In this document: positions 26,078-35,186 of the stretch, one piece after another
How the letters are laid out: every line of letters starts with the position of its first letter
How positions within the stretch are numbered: the first letter of the stretch is position 1
Source: Pseudomonas saponiphila
GTDB lineage: Bacteria > Pseudomonadota > Gammaproteobacteria > Pseudomonadales > Pseudomonadaceae
Assembly: GCF_900105185.1 (NCBI RefSeq)
Contig: NZ_FNTJ01000002.1
Coordinates: 868,001 to 932,000, forward strand
Length of the DNA stretch: 64,000 bases
Direction: 5' to 3'
Notes under the pieces: model-generated
Database searches by the model: none
The model's input: the letters and a program-made list of their open reading frames with translations, nothing else
What the model was told of the DNA's origin: nothing
Program-made: the position numbers and the translations under genes

Positions 26078-27531
26078 TGCGTTTGTCCGAGCTGAAGAAC
26101 AGCGGGCGCAGCCCGGTCCTGCCCCTGAGCCTGGAGCTGGCGGATGCCGCCGGCCCGGCGCAACTGCAGTTGCTGAGCTTGCTGCGGGTGCTACCGGGGC
26201 AGCGCTATGTGGGCGCCGGGGTCTGGCGAGGCCGCCCGGTGCTGGCCAAGTTGCTGGTGGGCCCCAAGGCCGCGCGGCATTTTCAGCGAGAGTTGAACGG
26301 CGTGCGCCTGTTGGCGCAACAGGGCCTGACCACGCCTCTGCTGCTGGCCGACGGCTTGCAGGAAGGCGAGGGCGGCTGGCTGCTCTTTGAGTTTCTGCAA
26401 GACTCGCAGAGCCTGGGCGAGGCCTGGCAGCGGGTAGAGAACCTGCCGGTGCTGGCCGATGAGCAGACGGCTGTACTGGCCGAGGCGCTCGGGGCGATTG
26501 CCCAGTTGCACGCCAAGGGCCTGTGGCAAGAGGACCTGCATCTGGACAATCTGCTGCGCCATGGCGGCCAGTTGTATTTGATCGATGGCGCAGGAATTTG
26601 CGTCGAAGAGGCCGGCAAGCCTCTGTCCCGGTCCAGGGTGCTGGAGAACCTCGGGGTGTTCTTCGCCCAGTTGCCCAAGAGCCTGGAGCCCTTCACCGAA
26701 GAGTTGCTGGTGCACTACCTGCTCGGCAATGCCGAGCATGCCTTGCCCCTGGAAGCCCTGGAAAAACAGGTGAACAGGGTGCGTGGCTGGCGGCTGCGGG
26801 ATTTTCTCAACAAGGTCGGCCGCGACTGCAGTCTGTTCAGCGTGCAGCGCGGGCCGTTTGCCCTGCGGGCGATCCGTCGCGAAGAAGAGGCGACGATGCT
26901 GCCGGTGCTGGAGCAGGCCGATGCCTTGCTGGACCAGGGGCATCTGTACAAGACCGGCGGAGCGGCCAGCGTCGGCCGGGTCGCGGTGGCGGGTCGGACC
27001 CTGGTGGTCAAGCGCTACAACATCAAGGGCTTGGCTCATTGGCTCAAGCGTTTCTGGCGCCCGAGCCGGGCCTGGCACTCCTGGCGCGAAGGCAATCGCC
27101 TGGCGTTTCTCGGTATCGCCACGCCCAAGCCCCTGGCACTGCTGGAACAGCGCTTTTTCTGGTTGCGCCGGCGCGCCTACCTGGTCACCGAATACCTGCC
27201 GGGGCCGGACATCATCGAGCGTTTTGCGCCGTTCGTGGACAGCGGCGAAGCGCCGGAGTCGGAGTTGCTGGCATTGGATCGGCTGTTTGCCGAGCTGATC
27301 AGGGAACGCATCAGCCATGGCGACTTCAAGGGCCACAATCTGTTCTGGCACGAGGACCGTTGGGCGTTGATCGATCTTGACTCCATGTGCCAGCACGCCA
27401 GCCTGAGCAGCTTCGCCCCGGCTTATGCCCGGGATCGCGCGCGCTTCATGCGCAACTGGCCCGAAAGCAGCCATTTGTATCAAGTGATTGATCAGCGCTT
27501 GCCCAAGACCGCCCATTCCACCCAGGCCTGA
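26077..27531 (+). CDS. wapQ: Tandem kinase-domain LPS core kinase (WapQ-type)
   Basis: A 484-residue protein with two kinase-like halves. N-terminal half: catalytic loop LWQEDLHLDNLLRHG and metal motif LYLIDGAGI (about residues 145-175). C-terminal half: ATP lysine in TLVVKRYNIKGL (about 305), catalytic loop ISHGDFKGHNLFWHE and metal motif ALIDLDSM (about 410-440). Both halves retain Asp residues, so two active sites are possible. It is the positional homolog of P. aeruginosa PA5006 (wapQ). It is the last gene of the tightly overlapped kinase run; 201 bp separate it from wapO. Confidence 0.84.
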   Translation: MRLSELKNSGRSPVLPLSLELADAAGPAQLQLLSLLRVLPGQRYVGAGVWRGRPVLAKLLVGPKAARHFQRELNGVRLLAQQGLTTPLLLADGLQEGEGGWLLFEFLQDSQSLGEAWQRVENLPVLADEQTAVLAEALGAIAQLHAKGLWQEDLHLDNLLRHGGQLYLIDGAGICVEEAGKPLSRSRVLENLGVFFAQLPKSLEPFTEELLVHYLLGNAEHALPLEALEKQVNRVRGWRLRDFLNKVGRDCSLFSVQRGPFALRAIRREEEATMLPVLEQADALLDQGHLYKTGGAASVGRVAVAGRTLVVKRYNIKGLAHWLKRFWRPSRAWHSWREGNRLAFLGIATPKPLALLEQRFFWLRRRAYLVTEYLPGPDIIERFAPFVDSGEAPESELLALDRLFAELIRERISHGDFKGHNLFWHEDRWALIDLDSMCQHASLSSFAPAYARDRARFMRNWPESSHLYQVIDQRLPKTAHSTQA

Positions 27532-27634
27532 CCTGCGACCCATGGCCGCTGTTGCCGGCAGCGGCTGCGGGCCCTGCTGGCCGTGGCGCCCAGGCTTGCC
27601 GCTTGCCGCTAGAGGCTTGCCCCTGCTTTTCAGT

Positions 27635-27640
27635 TATAAT
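27635..27640 (+). promoter_or_regulatory. Candidate -10 box upstream of wapO
   Basis: TATAAT, a perfect sigma-70 -10 hexamer, lies in the 201-bp gap before wapO. No good -35 is found at 16-18 bp spacing (TTGCCC at 27617 is only 12 bp away), so an activator or another sigma requirement is possible. It suggests wapO-wapH-mig14-dnpA can be transcribed separately from the kinase run. Confidence 0.4.
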
Positions 27641-27732
27641 CGCGCCCTTTCGTTGTTTCTCGCCCCTTGCGAGCACACTTTATTTTCAAGGCGCATCGCG
27701 CCCGCATGCAGACTAAACGAGGCTAGACCCCT

Positions 27733-29490
27733 GTGGCATTGACGATTCTTGGCCTGTCCGGCGCCCTTAGCCATGATCCTTCAGCAGCCCTGTATATCGA
27801 CGGCAAGCTGATCGCGGCTGCTGAAGAAGAGCGTTTCGTGCGCGACAAGCATGCAAAGAACCGCATGCCCTACGAGTCGGCGAAGTTCTGCCTGGAACAG
27901 GCCGGTATCAAGCCTTCCGACGTTGACGTGGTAGCGATCCCCTTCGCGCCCATCAGCCTGTTCGGCAAGGCCCGTTGGCACTACGCCAAGCGTTACTGGT
28001 ACGCCCCGGACCGCGCCCTGGACGCGATCCTGATGGGCAACCGTCGCTACAAGCGCTACCGCAAGAAGATCGTCTGGTGCCTGGAGCAACTGGGCTTTGA
28101 CCCGAAAAAGGTCAAGATCGAGCCGGTGGAGCATCACCTGGCCCACGCCTCCAGTGCCTACCACTGCTCGGGCTTCAAGGAGAAGACCGCGATCCTCGGG
28201 ATCGACGGCAAGGGCGAATACGCCACCACCTTCTTCGGCTACGGCGAGAACGGCAAGATCCACAAGATCAAGGAGTTCTTCGATCCGGACTCCCTGGGCG
28301 GCCTCTATGGCGCCATCACCGAGTTCCTCGGTTTCGAGATGCTCGATGGCGAGTTCAAGGTCATGGGCATGGCGCCTTATGGCGATGCCAGCAAGTACGA
28401 CTTCTCGCGTCTGGCCAGCTTTGAAAACGGCGAGCTGGTGATCAACACCGACTACGCCAACGTCATCGGCCTGCGCCGCTACAAAGAGAAGGGCAAGGGT
28501 TTCTACTTCTCGCCAAAACTCATCGAGTGGCTGGGTCCCAAGCGCGAAGGCGACATCGCCGACGAGCCGTACATCCACTACGCGGCGAGCATGCAGGCAC
28601 TGTTCGAGAAGCTGGCCCTGCAGATGATCGACCACTACCTGGGCGACATCCTCAAGGAAACCGGCAAGCTGGCCTTCGCCGGTGGCTGCGCGCTGAACGT
28701 CAAGCTCAACCAGAAGATCATTGCCCGTCCCGAGGTCAAGGAGCTGTTCGTACAGCCGGCTTCTGGCGACGCCGGTACCGCGGTCGGTGCCGCGGCCTAT
28801 GTTTCCCACGCCCGTGGGGTGCCGGTGGAGAAGATGGAACACGTCTATCTCGGCCCGTCCTACAGCAACGAAGACGTGATCGCCGCTTGTGCCCGCCACC
28901 CGAACAAACCGGCCTGGCGGCAGATCGACAACACTCCGGAACGCATCGCCAAGATCATGGTGGACGGCAACCCGGTGGCCTGGTTCCAGGGCCGCATGGA
29001 GTTCGGTCCGCGGGCCCTGGGCGGCCGCTCGATCATCGGTTGCCCGAGCGCCACCGGTGTGGCCGATCGGATCAACGAGCAGATCAAGTTCCGCGAGCGC
29101 TGGAGGCCTTTCTGCCCGTCGATGCTGGATACCGTTGGTCCGCAAATGATCAAGGTCGACCACCCGGCGCCGTTCATGACCTTCACCTTCGAAGTGGCTG
29201 AAGAGTGGAAGACCCGGGTGCCGGAAGTGGTCCACGAGGACGGCACGTCCCGGGCCCAGGTGCTCAAGCGCGAATACAACCCGCGCTACTACGACATGAT
29301 GAAGGCCCTGGAAGTCCTGACCGGCAACGGCGTGTCGCTGAACACCTCGCTGAACCGCCGCGGCGAGCCGATGATCTGCTCGCCTACCGACGCCTTGAAC
29401 ATGTTCTATGGGTCCGATCTGCAGTACCTGATCATGGAAGACATTCTGGTGGTCAAAGACGGCGTGGACCCTTATGACACGCTCGGCTGA
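27733..29490 (+). CDS. wapO: LPS core O-carbamoyltransferase
   Basis: A 585-residue NodU/CmcH-family carbamoyltransferase, homolog of P. aeruginosa WapO (PA5005), which carbamoylates heptose II of the inner core using carbamoyl phosphate. The start at 27733 is GTG, giving (M)ALTILGLSGALSHDPSAAL, with the HDP..A metal/adenylate motif. Further family motifs are EPVEHHLAHASSAY (zinc/iron histidines), AFAGGCALNVKLNQ and the C-terminal FGPRALGGRSI region. The frame stays open to 29490 and overlaps wapH by 17 bp. Confidence 0.93.
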   Translation: MALTILGLSGALSHDPSAALYIDGKLIAAAEEERFVRDKHAKNRMPYESAKFCLEQAGIKPSDVDVVAIPFAPISLFGKARWHYAKRYWYAPDRALDAILMGNRRYKRYRKKIVWCLEQLGFDPKKVKIEPVEHHLAHASSAYHCSGFKEKTAILGIDGKGEYATTFFGYGENGKIHKIKEFFDPDSLGGLYGAITEFLGFEMLDGEFKVMGMAPYGDASKYDFSRLASFENGELVINTDYANVIGLRRYKEKGKGFYFSPKLIEWLGPKREGDIADEPYIHYAASMQALFEKLALQMIDHYLGDILKETGKLAFAGGCALNVKLNQKIIARPEVKELFVQPASGDAGTAVGAAAYVSHARGVPVEKMEHVYLGPSYSNEDVIAACARHPNKPAWRQIDNTPERIAKIMVDGNPVAWFQGRMEFGPRALGGRSIIGCPSATGVADRINEQIKFRERWRPFCPSMLDTVGPQMIKVDHPAPFMTFTFEVAEEWKTRVPEVVHEDGTSRAQVLKREYNPRYYDMMKALEVLTGNGVSLNTSLNRRGEPMICSPTDALNMFYGSDLQYLIMEDILVVKDGVDPYDTLG

Positions 29491-30604
29491 ACGCCATGTG
29501 CTGCAGTTCTGTCACGGCTATGACGGGCCGTTCCTGGACTGCGCCCGGCAATACGCCAATCTGTTCGCCGGCAGCGGCTATCGGGTGACCACGGTGTTTC
29601 TGACCGGGGCCGCCGATGCCGATGTCGCTGCGGGCTGTGCGTCAGATGAAGTGCTGTTCATGGAGTACAGCTCCAAGGCCATTCGTGGCCTGAAGCTGGG
29701 CGCGATCCGTGACTTGCGCAAGATCGCCGCCTCGCGCGATTTCAGCTTGTGCATCGCCCATCGCTTCAAGCCGATCTACATTGCCCTGCTGGGCACGGGC
29801 TTGCCGGTGATTGGCGTCCATCATGCGTTTTCCGATTACAAGCGTGGCAGCCGCAAGCTGTTCGCCCAGCTGTTCCGCAAACGCCTGAGCCTGCTCGGGG
29901 TGTCGGATGCGGTGCGTGACGATATGCGTGCCTGCCTGCCGAAATGGCCGGCACAGCGTATTCAGACCCTGTACAACCGAATCGACCTTGAGGCACTGCA
30001 GGCCGAACAACTGAGCGCAGCCCAGGCCCGCAGCGAGCTGGGCCTGTCCGCTGAAGCCTGGATTGTCGGCAATGTCGGGCGCCTGCATCCGGACAAGGAC
30101 CAGGCCACTCTGCTGCGGGGTTTTGCCGCCGCCGTGCCGCAACTGCCGCCGCACAGCCAGTTGGCGATCCTGGGCACCGGCCGCCTGGAGAAGGAGCTGA
30201 AATCCCTGGCTCGGGAGCTGGGTGTCGCCGATCGCGTGCTGTTCCTCGGGCAGGTGCCGCAGGCCCGGCGCTACTTTCGCGCATTCGATGTGTTTGCCCT
30301 GAGTTCCGATCACGAGCCCTTTGGCATGGTCCTGCTGGAAGCCATGGCCGCCGGCGTGCCCCTGCTGGCCACCGCCTGCGGTGGTGCGAAGGAAGTGGTC
30401 GAGGGCGTGGGCATCCTGTTTCCGCTGGGTGACGTCGAGCACATGGCGCAAGGCCTGCAGCACCTGGCCGCGATGGATGATCATCAGCGTCGGGTCTGCG
30501 CCGAATTGATGCTTGATCGCCTGCGTGAGCGTTTCTCCGACCGTGCCGTACGCGACGTATTCTGGCGTTTGCCGCAAGTCACCGATCTGACCGCGAGGGG
30601 CTGA
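29474..30604 (+). CDS. wapH: LPS core glycosyltransferase WapH-like (GT4)
   Basis: A 376-residue group 1 glycosyltransferase, in the position of P. aeruginosa PA5004 (wapH), an outer-core glucosyltransferase. The GT4 C-terminal donor motif SDHEPFGMVLLEAMAAG is intact and the UDP-sugar region GRLHPDKDQATLL is clear. It overlaps wapO by 17 bp and the Mig-14-like gene by 1 bp. The exact sugar cannot be read from the sequence. Confidence 0.86.
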   Translation: MTRSAERHVLQFCHGYDGPFLDCARQYANLFAGSGYRVTTVFLTGAADADVAAGCASDEVLFMEYSSKAIRGLKLGAIRDLRKIAASRDFSLCIAHRFKPIYIALLGTGLPVIGVHHAFSDYKRGSRKLFAQLFRKRLSLLGVSDAVRDDMRACLPKWPAQRIQTLYNRIDLEALQAEQLSAAQARSELGLSAEAWIVGNVGRLHPDKDQATLLRGFAAAVPQLPPHSQLAILGTGRLEKELKSLARELGVADRVLFLGQVPQARRYFRAFDVFALSSDHEPFGMVLLEAMAAGVPLLATACGGAKEVVEGVGILFPLGDVEHMAQGLQHLAAMDDHQRRVCAELMLDRLRERFSDRAVRDVFWRLPQVTDLTARG

Positions 30605-31500
30605 TGCTCAATCGATTTCAAGGCTGGCGCGAACGCGGCTGGTCAGTCATTGACGCATCGACCTATGCCGATGCCTGGCAGCGCTTTGGTGGCAGCGTGG
30701 CGACTCACCCGCTGGTGGTCGAGCAACTGGCGGACCTGGCGCAGATTCCCGTGCGTTATCTGGCCTGGGAACAGGGCGGCCAGCTGCAGGCGGCCATCGC
30801 CACTTGGGGGCGGGATCTGGCGCTGTCCAAGGACGTGCTCAAGCGTGCCGGCAAGAAGGGGTTGTTCGATATCGGCAATGCCGAGCTGATCCTGCCGGCC
30901 GCCGCGGATGCCCAGGCCGTTCTGCGCCATCGCGGGCGTTACCTTTCCGCGCTCAACGAAGGGCGCTTCACCGCCCTCAGGCCGCAAGCCGAACAATTGG
31001 CCATGGCCCGCACCCCGGAAGAGCTGTCGAAGAAGTTTCGCTACAACCAGCGCCGCGAGCTGCGCCTGCTGGAGGAGGCTGGCGGCGTGGTGCGTGCAGT
31101 CGCTGACTTCACCAGTGCCGAGCTGGCGGCGATCTACTGTGATCTGTTCCAGCGCCGCTGGGGCTTTCCGGCCACTGGCGCCGAGCGCATGGCCGAGGTA
31201 TTGGAGCGCCTGCGCGAGCTGCTGATCGGCTCGGTGATCTTTCTCAACGATGCGCCGATTGCCGTGCAGTTGATCTACCGGGTCGAAGCCCCGCAGTGGA
31301 TCAGCGTTGAGTACGTCAATGGCGGTGTCGATCCCGAGACCCGGGAGTTCAGCCCCGGCAGTGTGCTGAGTTTCCTCAATACCCAGAGCGCCTGGGAGCA
31401 GGCCCGGGCCCTGGACAAGCCGCTGCGCTTTTCCTTCGGTCGCGCCGATCGTGAATACAAGGATCGTTGGTGCAATCCTGTGCCGGTTTTCCAGGTGTGA
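30604..31500 (+). CDS. Mig-14-family protein (antimicrobial peptide resistance type)
   Basis: A 298-residue protein resembling Salmonella Mig-14 and P. aeruginosa PA5003, associated with resistance to cationic antimicrobial peptides. It has a GNAT/FemAB-like arrangement, with the best family tract KKFRYNQRRELRLLEEAGG followed by LAAIYCDLFQRRWGFP, and ends with SFGRADREYKDRWCNPVPVFQV. No signal peptide. It overlaps wapH by 1 bp and precedes dnpA by 8 bp, so it is part of the LPS-modification operon. The reaction is unknown for the family. Confidence 0.82.
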   Translation: MLNRFQGWRERGWSVIDASTYADAWQRFGGSVATHPLVVEQLADLAQIPVRYLAWEQGGQLQAAIATWGRDLALSKDVLKRAGKKGLFDIGNAELILPAAADAQAVLRHRGRYLSALNEGRFTALRPQAEQLAMARTPEELSKKFRYNQRRELRLLEEAGGVVRAVADFTSAELAAIYCDLFQRRWGFPATGAERMAEVLERLRELLIGSVIFLNDAPIAVQLIYRVEAPQWISVEYVNGGVDPETREFSPGSVLSFLNTQSAWEQARALDKPLRFSFGRADREYKDRWCNPVPVFQV

Positions 31501-31508
31501 GTCCGTCC

Positions 31509-32912
31509 ATGAGTCGCAAGCAGCAATTGCTCAAGCGCCACCGGCGCAACAAACGAATCGTCCTGTTGGTGGGGCTGGTCCTGTTGCTGCTGGTGGGTGT
31601 ACTGGTGGCCTGGTGGTTGCCGCTGCTGTTGGCAGTGCTTGGCTGGGTGGCTCATGAGGCCTGGTTTGCCGATCACCTGTTCTACTCGCCCAAGGATGAC
31701 TACTGCTACGACTTCGGCCATGAAGCCCAGCAGGTCGCGGTGCGCCTGGAGGCGGGACGCCTGTTGCTCGATTCGGCGCCTGAGTTGGGCACGAATGAAA
31801 CCCTGATTCTCGGAGTACAGGTCAAGAGCTCCTGGATCGGGCGTTTTCTCGACCCGGCCATTGAAGTGCTGGGTGGCCCGAGCGCCGATCGCCAGGCGTT
31901 CGAGCGCGGGGTCAATGGCCTGCGCTATCTCAACCTCAGTGGCCTGGCCGGTCCCCTGGTTCGCGGCGAGCTGCAACTGCGTGGGCGCTTCTGCCGGATT
32001 CAGGTCCAGCCTCGGTTGCTGGCTTGGCGCGACCCCGACTACCGGCGTCAGCGGGTGATGGTGATCGCACCCCATGCCGATGATGCCGAACTGGCAGCCT
32101 TCGGCTTGTACAGCCAGGCTGACGAAGCCTGGATCGTGACCCTGACGGCGGGTGAAATCGAGGCCGAACATTATCAGGCCATGGGCATGAGCCCGGTCGA
32201 GGCGGCGCGCATCAAGGGCCGCCTGCGGGCCTGGGACAGTATTGCCGTGCCTCGCTGGGCGGGTGTGCCCGAGACTCACTGCGTGCAACTGGGGTATTTC
32301 TGCCTGCAACTGCCGGCCATGCAGGCCGATCCGCAGCAGCCGGTGGCCTCGCGCGAGGCGCAGTTGAGCGATATCCGCCTGTTCCGCCAGTTCAATCCAT
32401 TCCCCTTGCCTGCCGACCGGGACGGCCTGCCGACCTGGGACAACCTGCTGGCGGATCTGCGAGCCTTGTTGCTCAAGGCCCGGCCTGAAGTGATAGTGCT
32501 GCCGCACCCGTCACTGGACCCGCATCCCGACCATATCTGCGCCCAGGCGGCGGTGATGCAGGCGCTTGAGGGGTTGGACTGGCAGCCGACCACCGTGCTC
32601 GGCTACGCCAATCACCTGCATGACAATGATCGTTGGCCGATGGGCGATTCTGGGGCAGGCGTTGCCTTGCCACCACTCTTCGATGCGACGGCCGCCTTGC
32701 GTCCGTGGTGCTTGTCGCTGTCCCGGGCCGAGCAGTTTGACAAGGCCATGGCGCTGGGGATGATGCATGACTTGCAGCCACCAGCGCCCTTCAAGCGACG
32801 TGTACGACGATACCTGCAGCGTTGGTTGGCCGGCCGTTCAGGATCGACCTACGGTGAAAATGAGTTTTTCCGCAAGGCGGTTCGCAGGCATGAGTTGTTC
32901 TGGCGTTTGTGA
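31509..32912 (+). CDS. dnpA: PIG-L family LPS-associated de-N-acetylase DnpA
   Basis: A 467-residue protein; the P. aeruginosa homolog PA5002 (DnpA) is a PIG-L/LmbE-type deacetylase linked to fluoroquinolone tolerance. The chosen start at 31509 (MSRKQQLLKRHRRNKRIVLL) gives a basic N-terminus followed by one transmembrane helix (about residues 17-45, rich in L and V). The zinc-binding motif is VIAPHADDAELAAFG (about residue 190), with further histidines in PHPSLDPHPDHICAQA. The substrate is presumably an N-acetylated sugar of LPS, which is inference. Confidence 0.86.
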   Translation: MSRKQQLLKRHRRNKRIVLLVGLVLLLLVGVLVAWWLPLLLAVLGWVAHEAWFADHLFYSPKDDYCYDFGHEAQQVAVRLEAGRLLLDSAPELGTNETLILGVQVKSSWIGRFLDPAIEVLGGPSADRQAFERGVNGLRYLNLSGLAGPLVRGELQLRGRFCRIQVQPRLLAWRDPDYRRQRVMVIAPHADDAELAAFGLYSQADEAWIVTLTAGEIEAEHYQAMGMSPVEAARIKGRLRAWDSIAVPRWAGVPETHCVQLGYFCLQLPAMQADPQQPVASREAQLSDIRLFRQFNPFPLPADRDGLPTWDNLLADLRALLLKARPEVIVLPHPSLDPHPDHICAQAAVMQALEGLDWQPTTVLGYANHLHDNDRWPMGDSGAGVALPPLFDATAALRPWCLSLSRAEQFDKAMALGMMHDLQPPAPFKRRVRRYLQRWLAGRSGSTYGENEFFRKAVRRHELFWRL

Positions 32913-32996
32913 GTCGCTGCTTTAAAACTGCCTTGTGCCAAGACAACAGGGCAATGTCGATTTTTTCTCGGACTGCTCAGCTTCGAAAGGAAGATG

Positions 32997-33953
32997 ATGA
33001 AGGTTTTATTTCTGGTGCAGAAAGAACAGCGAGCCATCCTGGATCGTTTGTACGAAGGCGTCGCCGAGAATTGTGAATGCGATGTGCGCTGGCTGAGCAG
33101 CGACGAGCAACGCAACTTGCGTCGTTACTTCCGGCGGGAGGTCGATGTTTCCCGTTATGACCGCATCATCTTCTTCCTGCGTTTCAAGCAGGAGATACGC
33201 CAGGTCGGGTTCATTCGTACTGTGCCCAACTTGGTGATTCTCGAGCACGATGCTTATCAGAATTACATTCCCTGCAAGTACACGGGCAAGTTCAGTGCCC
33301 ATTACCGCCGCTTGCCTTGGGCGCGGGTGATCAGTTCAGGGCATATGGTGACCGAGCGCTTGCGCGAGGAAGGTTTCGACGCGGTGTTCGTACCTAAGGG
33401 TTACGATCAGGCGCTTTTGCAGGAGCAAGGGCGGGAGCGTGATATCGAACTGGCTTTTGTCGGCAGTACCAACAGCGTTGCCTATAGCGGCCGCAAGGCA
33501 CTGCTGGATGAACTGGCGCGGGTTGAACCGTTGGTGGTCACGCGAACCAAGTCAGGGGAGGAGTACTGCGCGACCCTTAATCGGATTCGTTTTTTCGTCA
33601 GTGCCGATGTGGGCATGGGCGAATACATGATCAAGAACTTTGAAGCAATGGCTTGTGGCTGTGTTTTGTTGGCCTTCGATCAAGGGGCTGCCGAGAATGA
33701 GGCCCTGGGGTTCAAAGACATGGTCAACGTTGTGTTTTACAAGGACATCCCTCAGTTGCAGGAGAAGTTGCTCCAATTGCGCATGAATCCGTTACTGGCG
33801 GCGGATATTGCTCGTAATGGACAGGAACTTGCAGTCCAACAGTTCAGTTTCGCGCAAATTGGCCGGCGTATCGTTGATGCGCTCCAACCGCCCCTGAGAG
33901 CGCGTGCTCCCTTGAGTCTGGTGGAGAGATTGCGGTTGCGACTGGGTGTTTGA
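32997..33953 (+). CDS. ssg: Glycosyltransferase, Ssg-like (PA5001 type)
   Basis: A 318-residue glycosyltransferase in the position of P. aeruginosa PA5001; Ssg proteins of pseudomonads are needed for normal LPS/O-antigen and exopolysaccharide. The second ATG (32997) has the better spacing from AAAGGA. The C-terminal half shows the CgeB-like donor motif GEYMIKNFEAMACGCVLLAF. It starts 84 bp after dnpA. From here to about 40.35 kb the sequence looks less GC-rich than upstream. The donor sugar is unknown; the symbol rests on position and overall resemblance. Confidence 0.75.
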   Translation: MKVLFLVQKEQRAILDRLYEGVAENCECDVRWLSSDEQRNLRRYFRREVDVSRYDRIIFFLRFKQEIRQVGFIRTVPNLVILEHDAYQNYIPCKYTGKFSAHYRRLPWARVISSGHMVTERLREEGFDAVFVPKGYDQALLQEQGRERDIELAFVGSTNSVAYSGRKALLDELARVEPLVVTRTKSGEEYCATLNRIRFFVSADVGMGEYMIKNFEAMACGCVLLAFDQGAAENEALGFKDMVNVVFYKDIPQLQEKLLQLRMNPLLAADIARNGQELAVQQFSFAQIGRRIVDALQPPLRARAPLSLVERLRLRLGV

Positions 33954-34091
33954 TATCAACTTGTCGGGAATGCTTAGTGGCTTTTTGATACTGTTTGGGC
34001 CGGGATTCAGTTCTTTGATCAATGGCCAACCTGGCATCACTGAATTGCACATGGCGGGCTTGCGAAACCACGTATCAAGGTCATTTTTTCA

Positions 34092-35186
34092 ATGAGCATT
34101 CTTAACATCATGTGGGCCGGCGGCTCCGCTTTTGCTTCGGTGCAGAAGGTACATCAACAGATACTTTCTCGCGTTGAGGACTGTGCATCGATCAATACCT
34201 GGCTGCTTCAAGGAAGTGCGGGTATTGGCGATCTGGGCGACCAAGTCGTTGAGTGGAATCTTTCTTCTGACCAGCTCAAGGAGCGGCGCATCTGGAAGTT
34301 GCTGGCTCCCTGGATGCGCGCGCGTTTTAAAAAGGCCCTGCCGAAAGACCTGGAAGTGGTGCTTCTGGATGGCATCGGTGTTGCGCGAGCGTTACTGCCA
34401 GTACTCAGGACTGTGCCAGGGGTGCGTGCAGTGGTCATTTTTCATGGCACCACTCGACTGCGCGGGAGCGATCTAAAACTGTTTGAGCGTTTCTCGGACT
34501 CTGAGTTGACGCTGGTTGCGGTGTCGAACACCCTCGCCCAATCCCTTGAATCTGATACGCACCGGCCTGTAGCGGTCTTGCGCAGCGCCTACGATCCGGT
34601 CGCTTTTCGTGCCGCGTCACTGCCTCGTGAGCAGGCTCGAGCTCGTTTGGGAGTGCCAATGGAGGCCTCACCAGTGCTGGGTGCGGTAGGCCGCCTGGTG
34701 AGTGGCAAGGGCTTTGCCTGTTTGCTGGAGGCCTTTGCTGCAGCGTCGGTACATCGACCCGATGCGCGCTTGGTCATTGTCGGCGAGGGTCCCGAGCGGC
34801 TTGCCCTTGAGGCCGGCATCGAGCGTTTGGGCTTGCGTGGCAAAGTTTCTCTCCCCGGTCATTTGCCGGAGGCAGCGACGCTTTATCGAGCGTTTGACTG
34901 GGTAGCCATTCCTTCGCTGGACGAGGGGCTGGGCCTGATCTTGCAAGAGGCGGTGATCTCAGGAGTTCCGGTGCTCACCAGTGAGCTTGCGGTATTCCGG
35001 GAGCAGTTGGCTGAGGCCGGCTGGTACGCGCCGCCGGACGATGCCGGTGCCTGGAGCAAGCTCATGGAGCGCGCATTTTCAGCGTCTGCCGAGGTGATCC
35101 TTGACGGTCAGTCTCGAGCACTGGCGCCGGAGCGGGCCTGGACAGATTTCACTGAAACCTCGCGGCGGCTGTTTTCATCCCGGTAA
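34092..35186 (+). CDS. GT4 glycosyltransferase of LPS core (unassigned)
   Basis: A 364-residue group 1 glycosyltransferase with an N-terminal MWAGGSAFASVQKVHQQIL (acceptor loop), a central VGRLVSGKGFACLLEAF and the donor motif IPSLDEGLGLILQEAVISG. P. aeruginosa has wapR (a rhamnosyltransferase for O-antigen attachment) at this position, which as recalled is a different (GT2-type) family, so this is not simply WapR. It probably adds the outer-core sugar that receives O-antigen, by context with waaL. The 3' end overlaps the convergent kinase-like gene by 12 bp. The ribosome site is weak (AAGG, 11 nt upstream). Confidence 0.8.
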   Translation: MSILNIMWAGGSAFASVQKVHQQILSRVEDCASINTWLLQGSAGIGDLGDQVVEWNLSSDQLKERRIWKLLAPWMRARFKKALPKDLEVVLLDGIGVARALLPVLRTVPGVRAVVIFHGTTRLRGSDLKLFERFSDSELTLVAVSNTLAQSLESDTHRPVAVLRSAYDPVAFRAASLPREQARARLGVPMEASPVLGAVGRLVSGKGFACLLEAFAAASVHRPDARLVIVGEGPERLALEAGIERLGLRGKVSLPGHLPEAATLYRAFDWVAIPSLDEGLGLILQEAVISGVPVLTSELAVFREQLAEAGWYAPPDDAGAWSKLMERAFSASAEVILDGQSRALAPERAWTDFTETSRRLFSSR

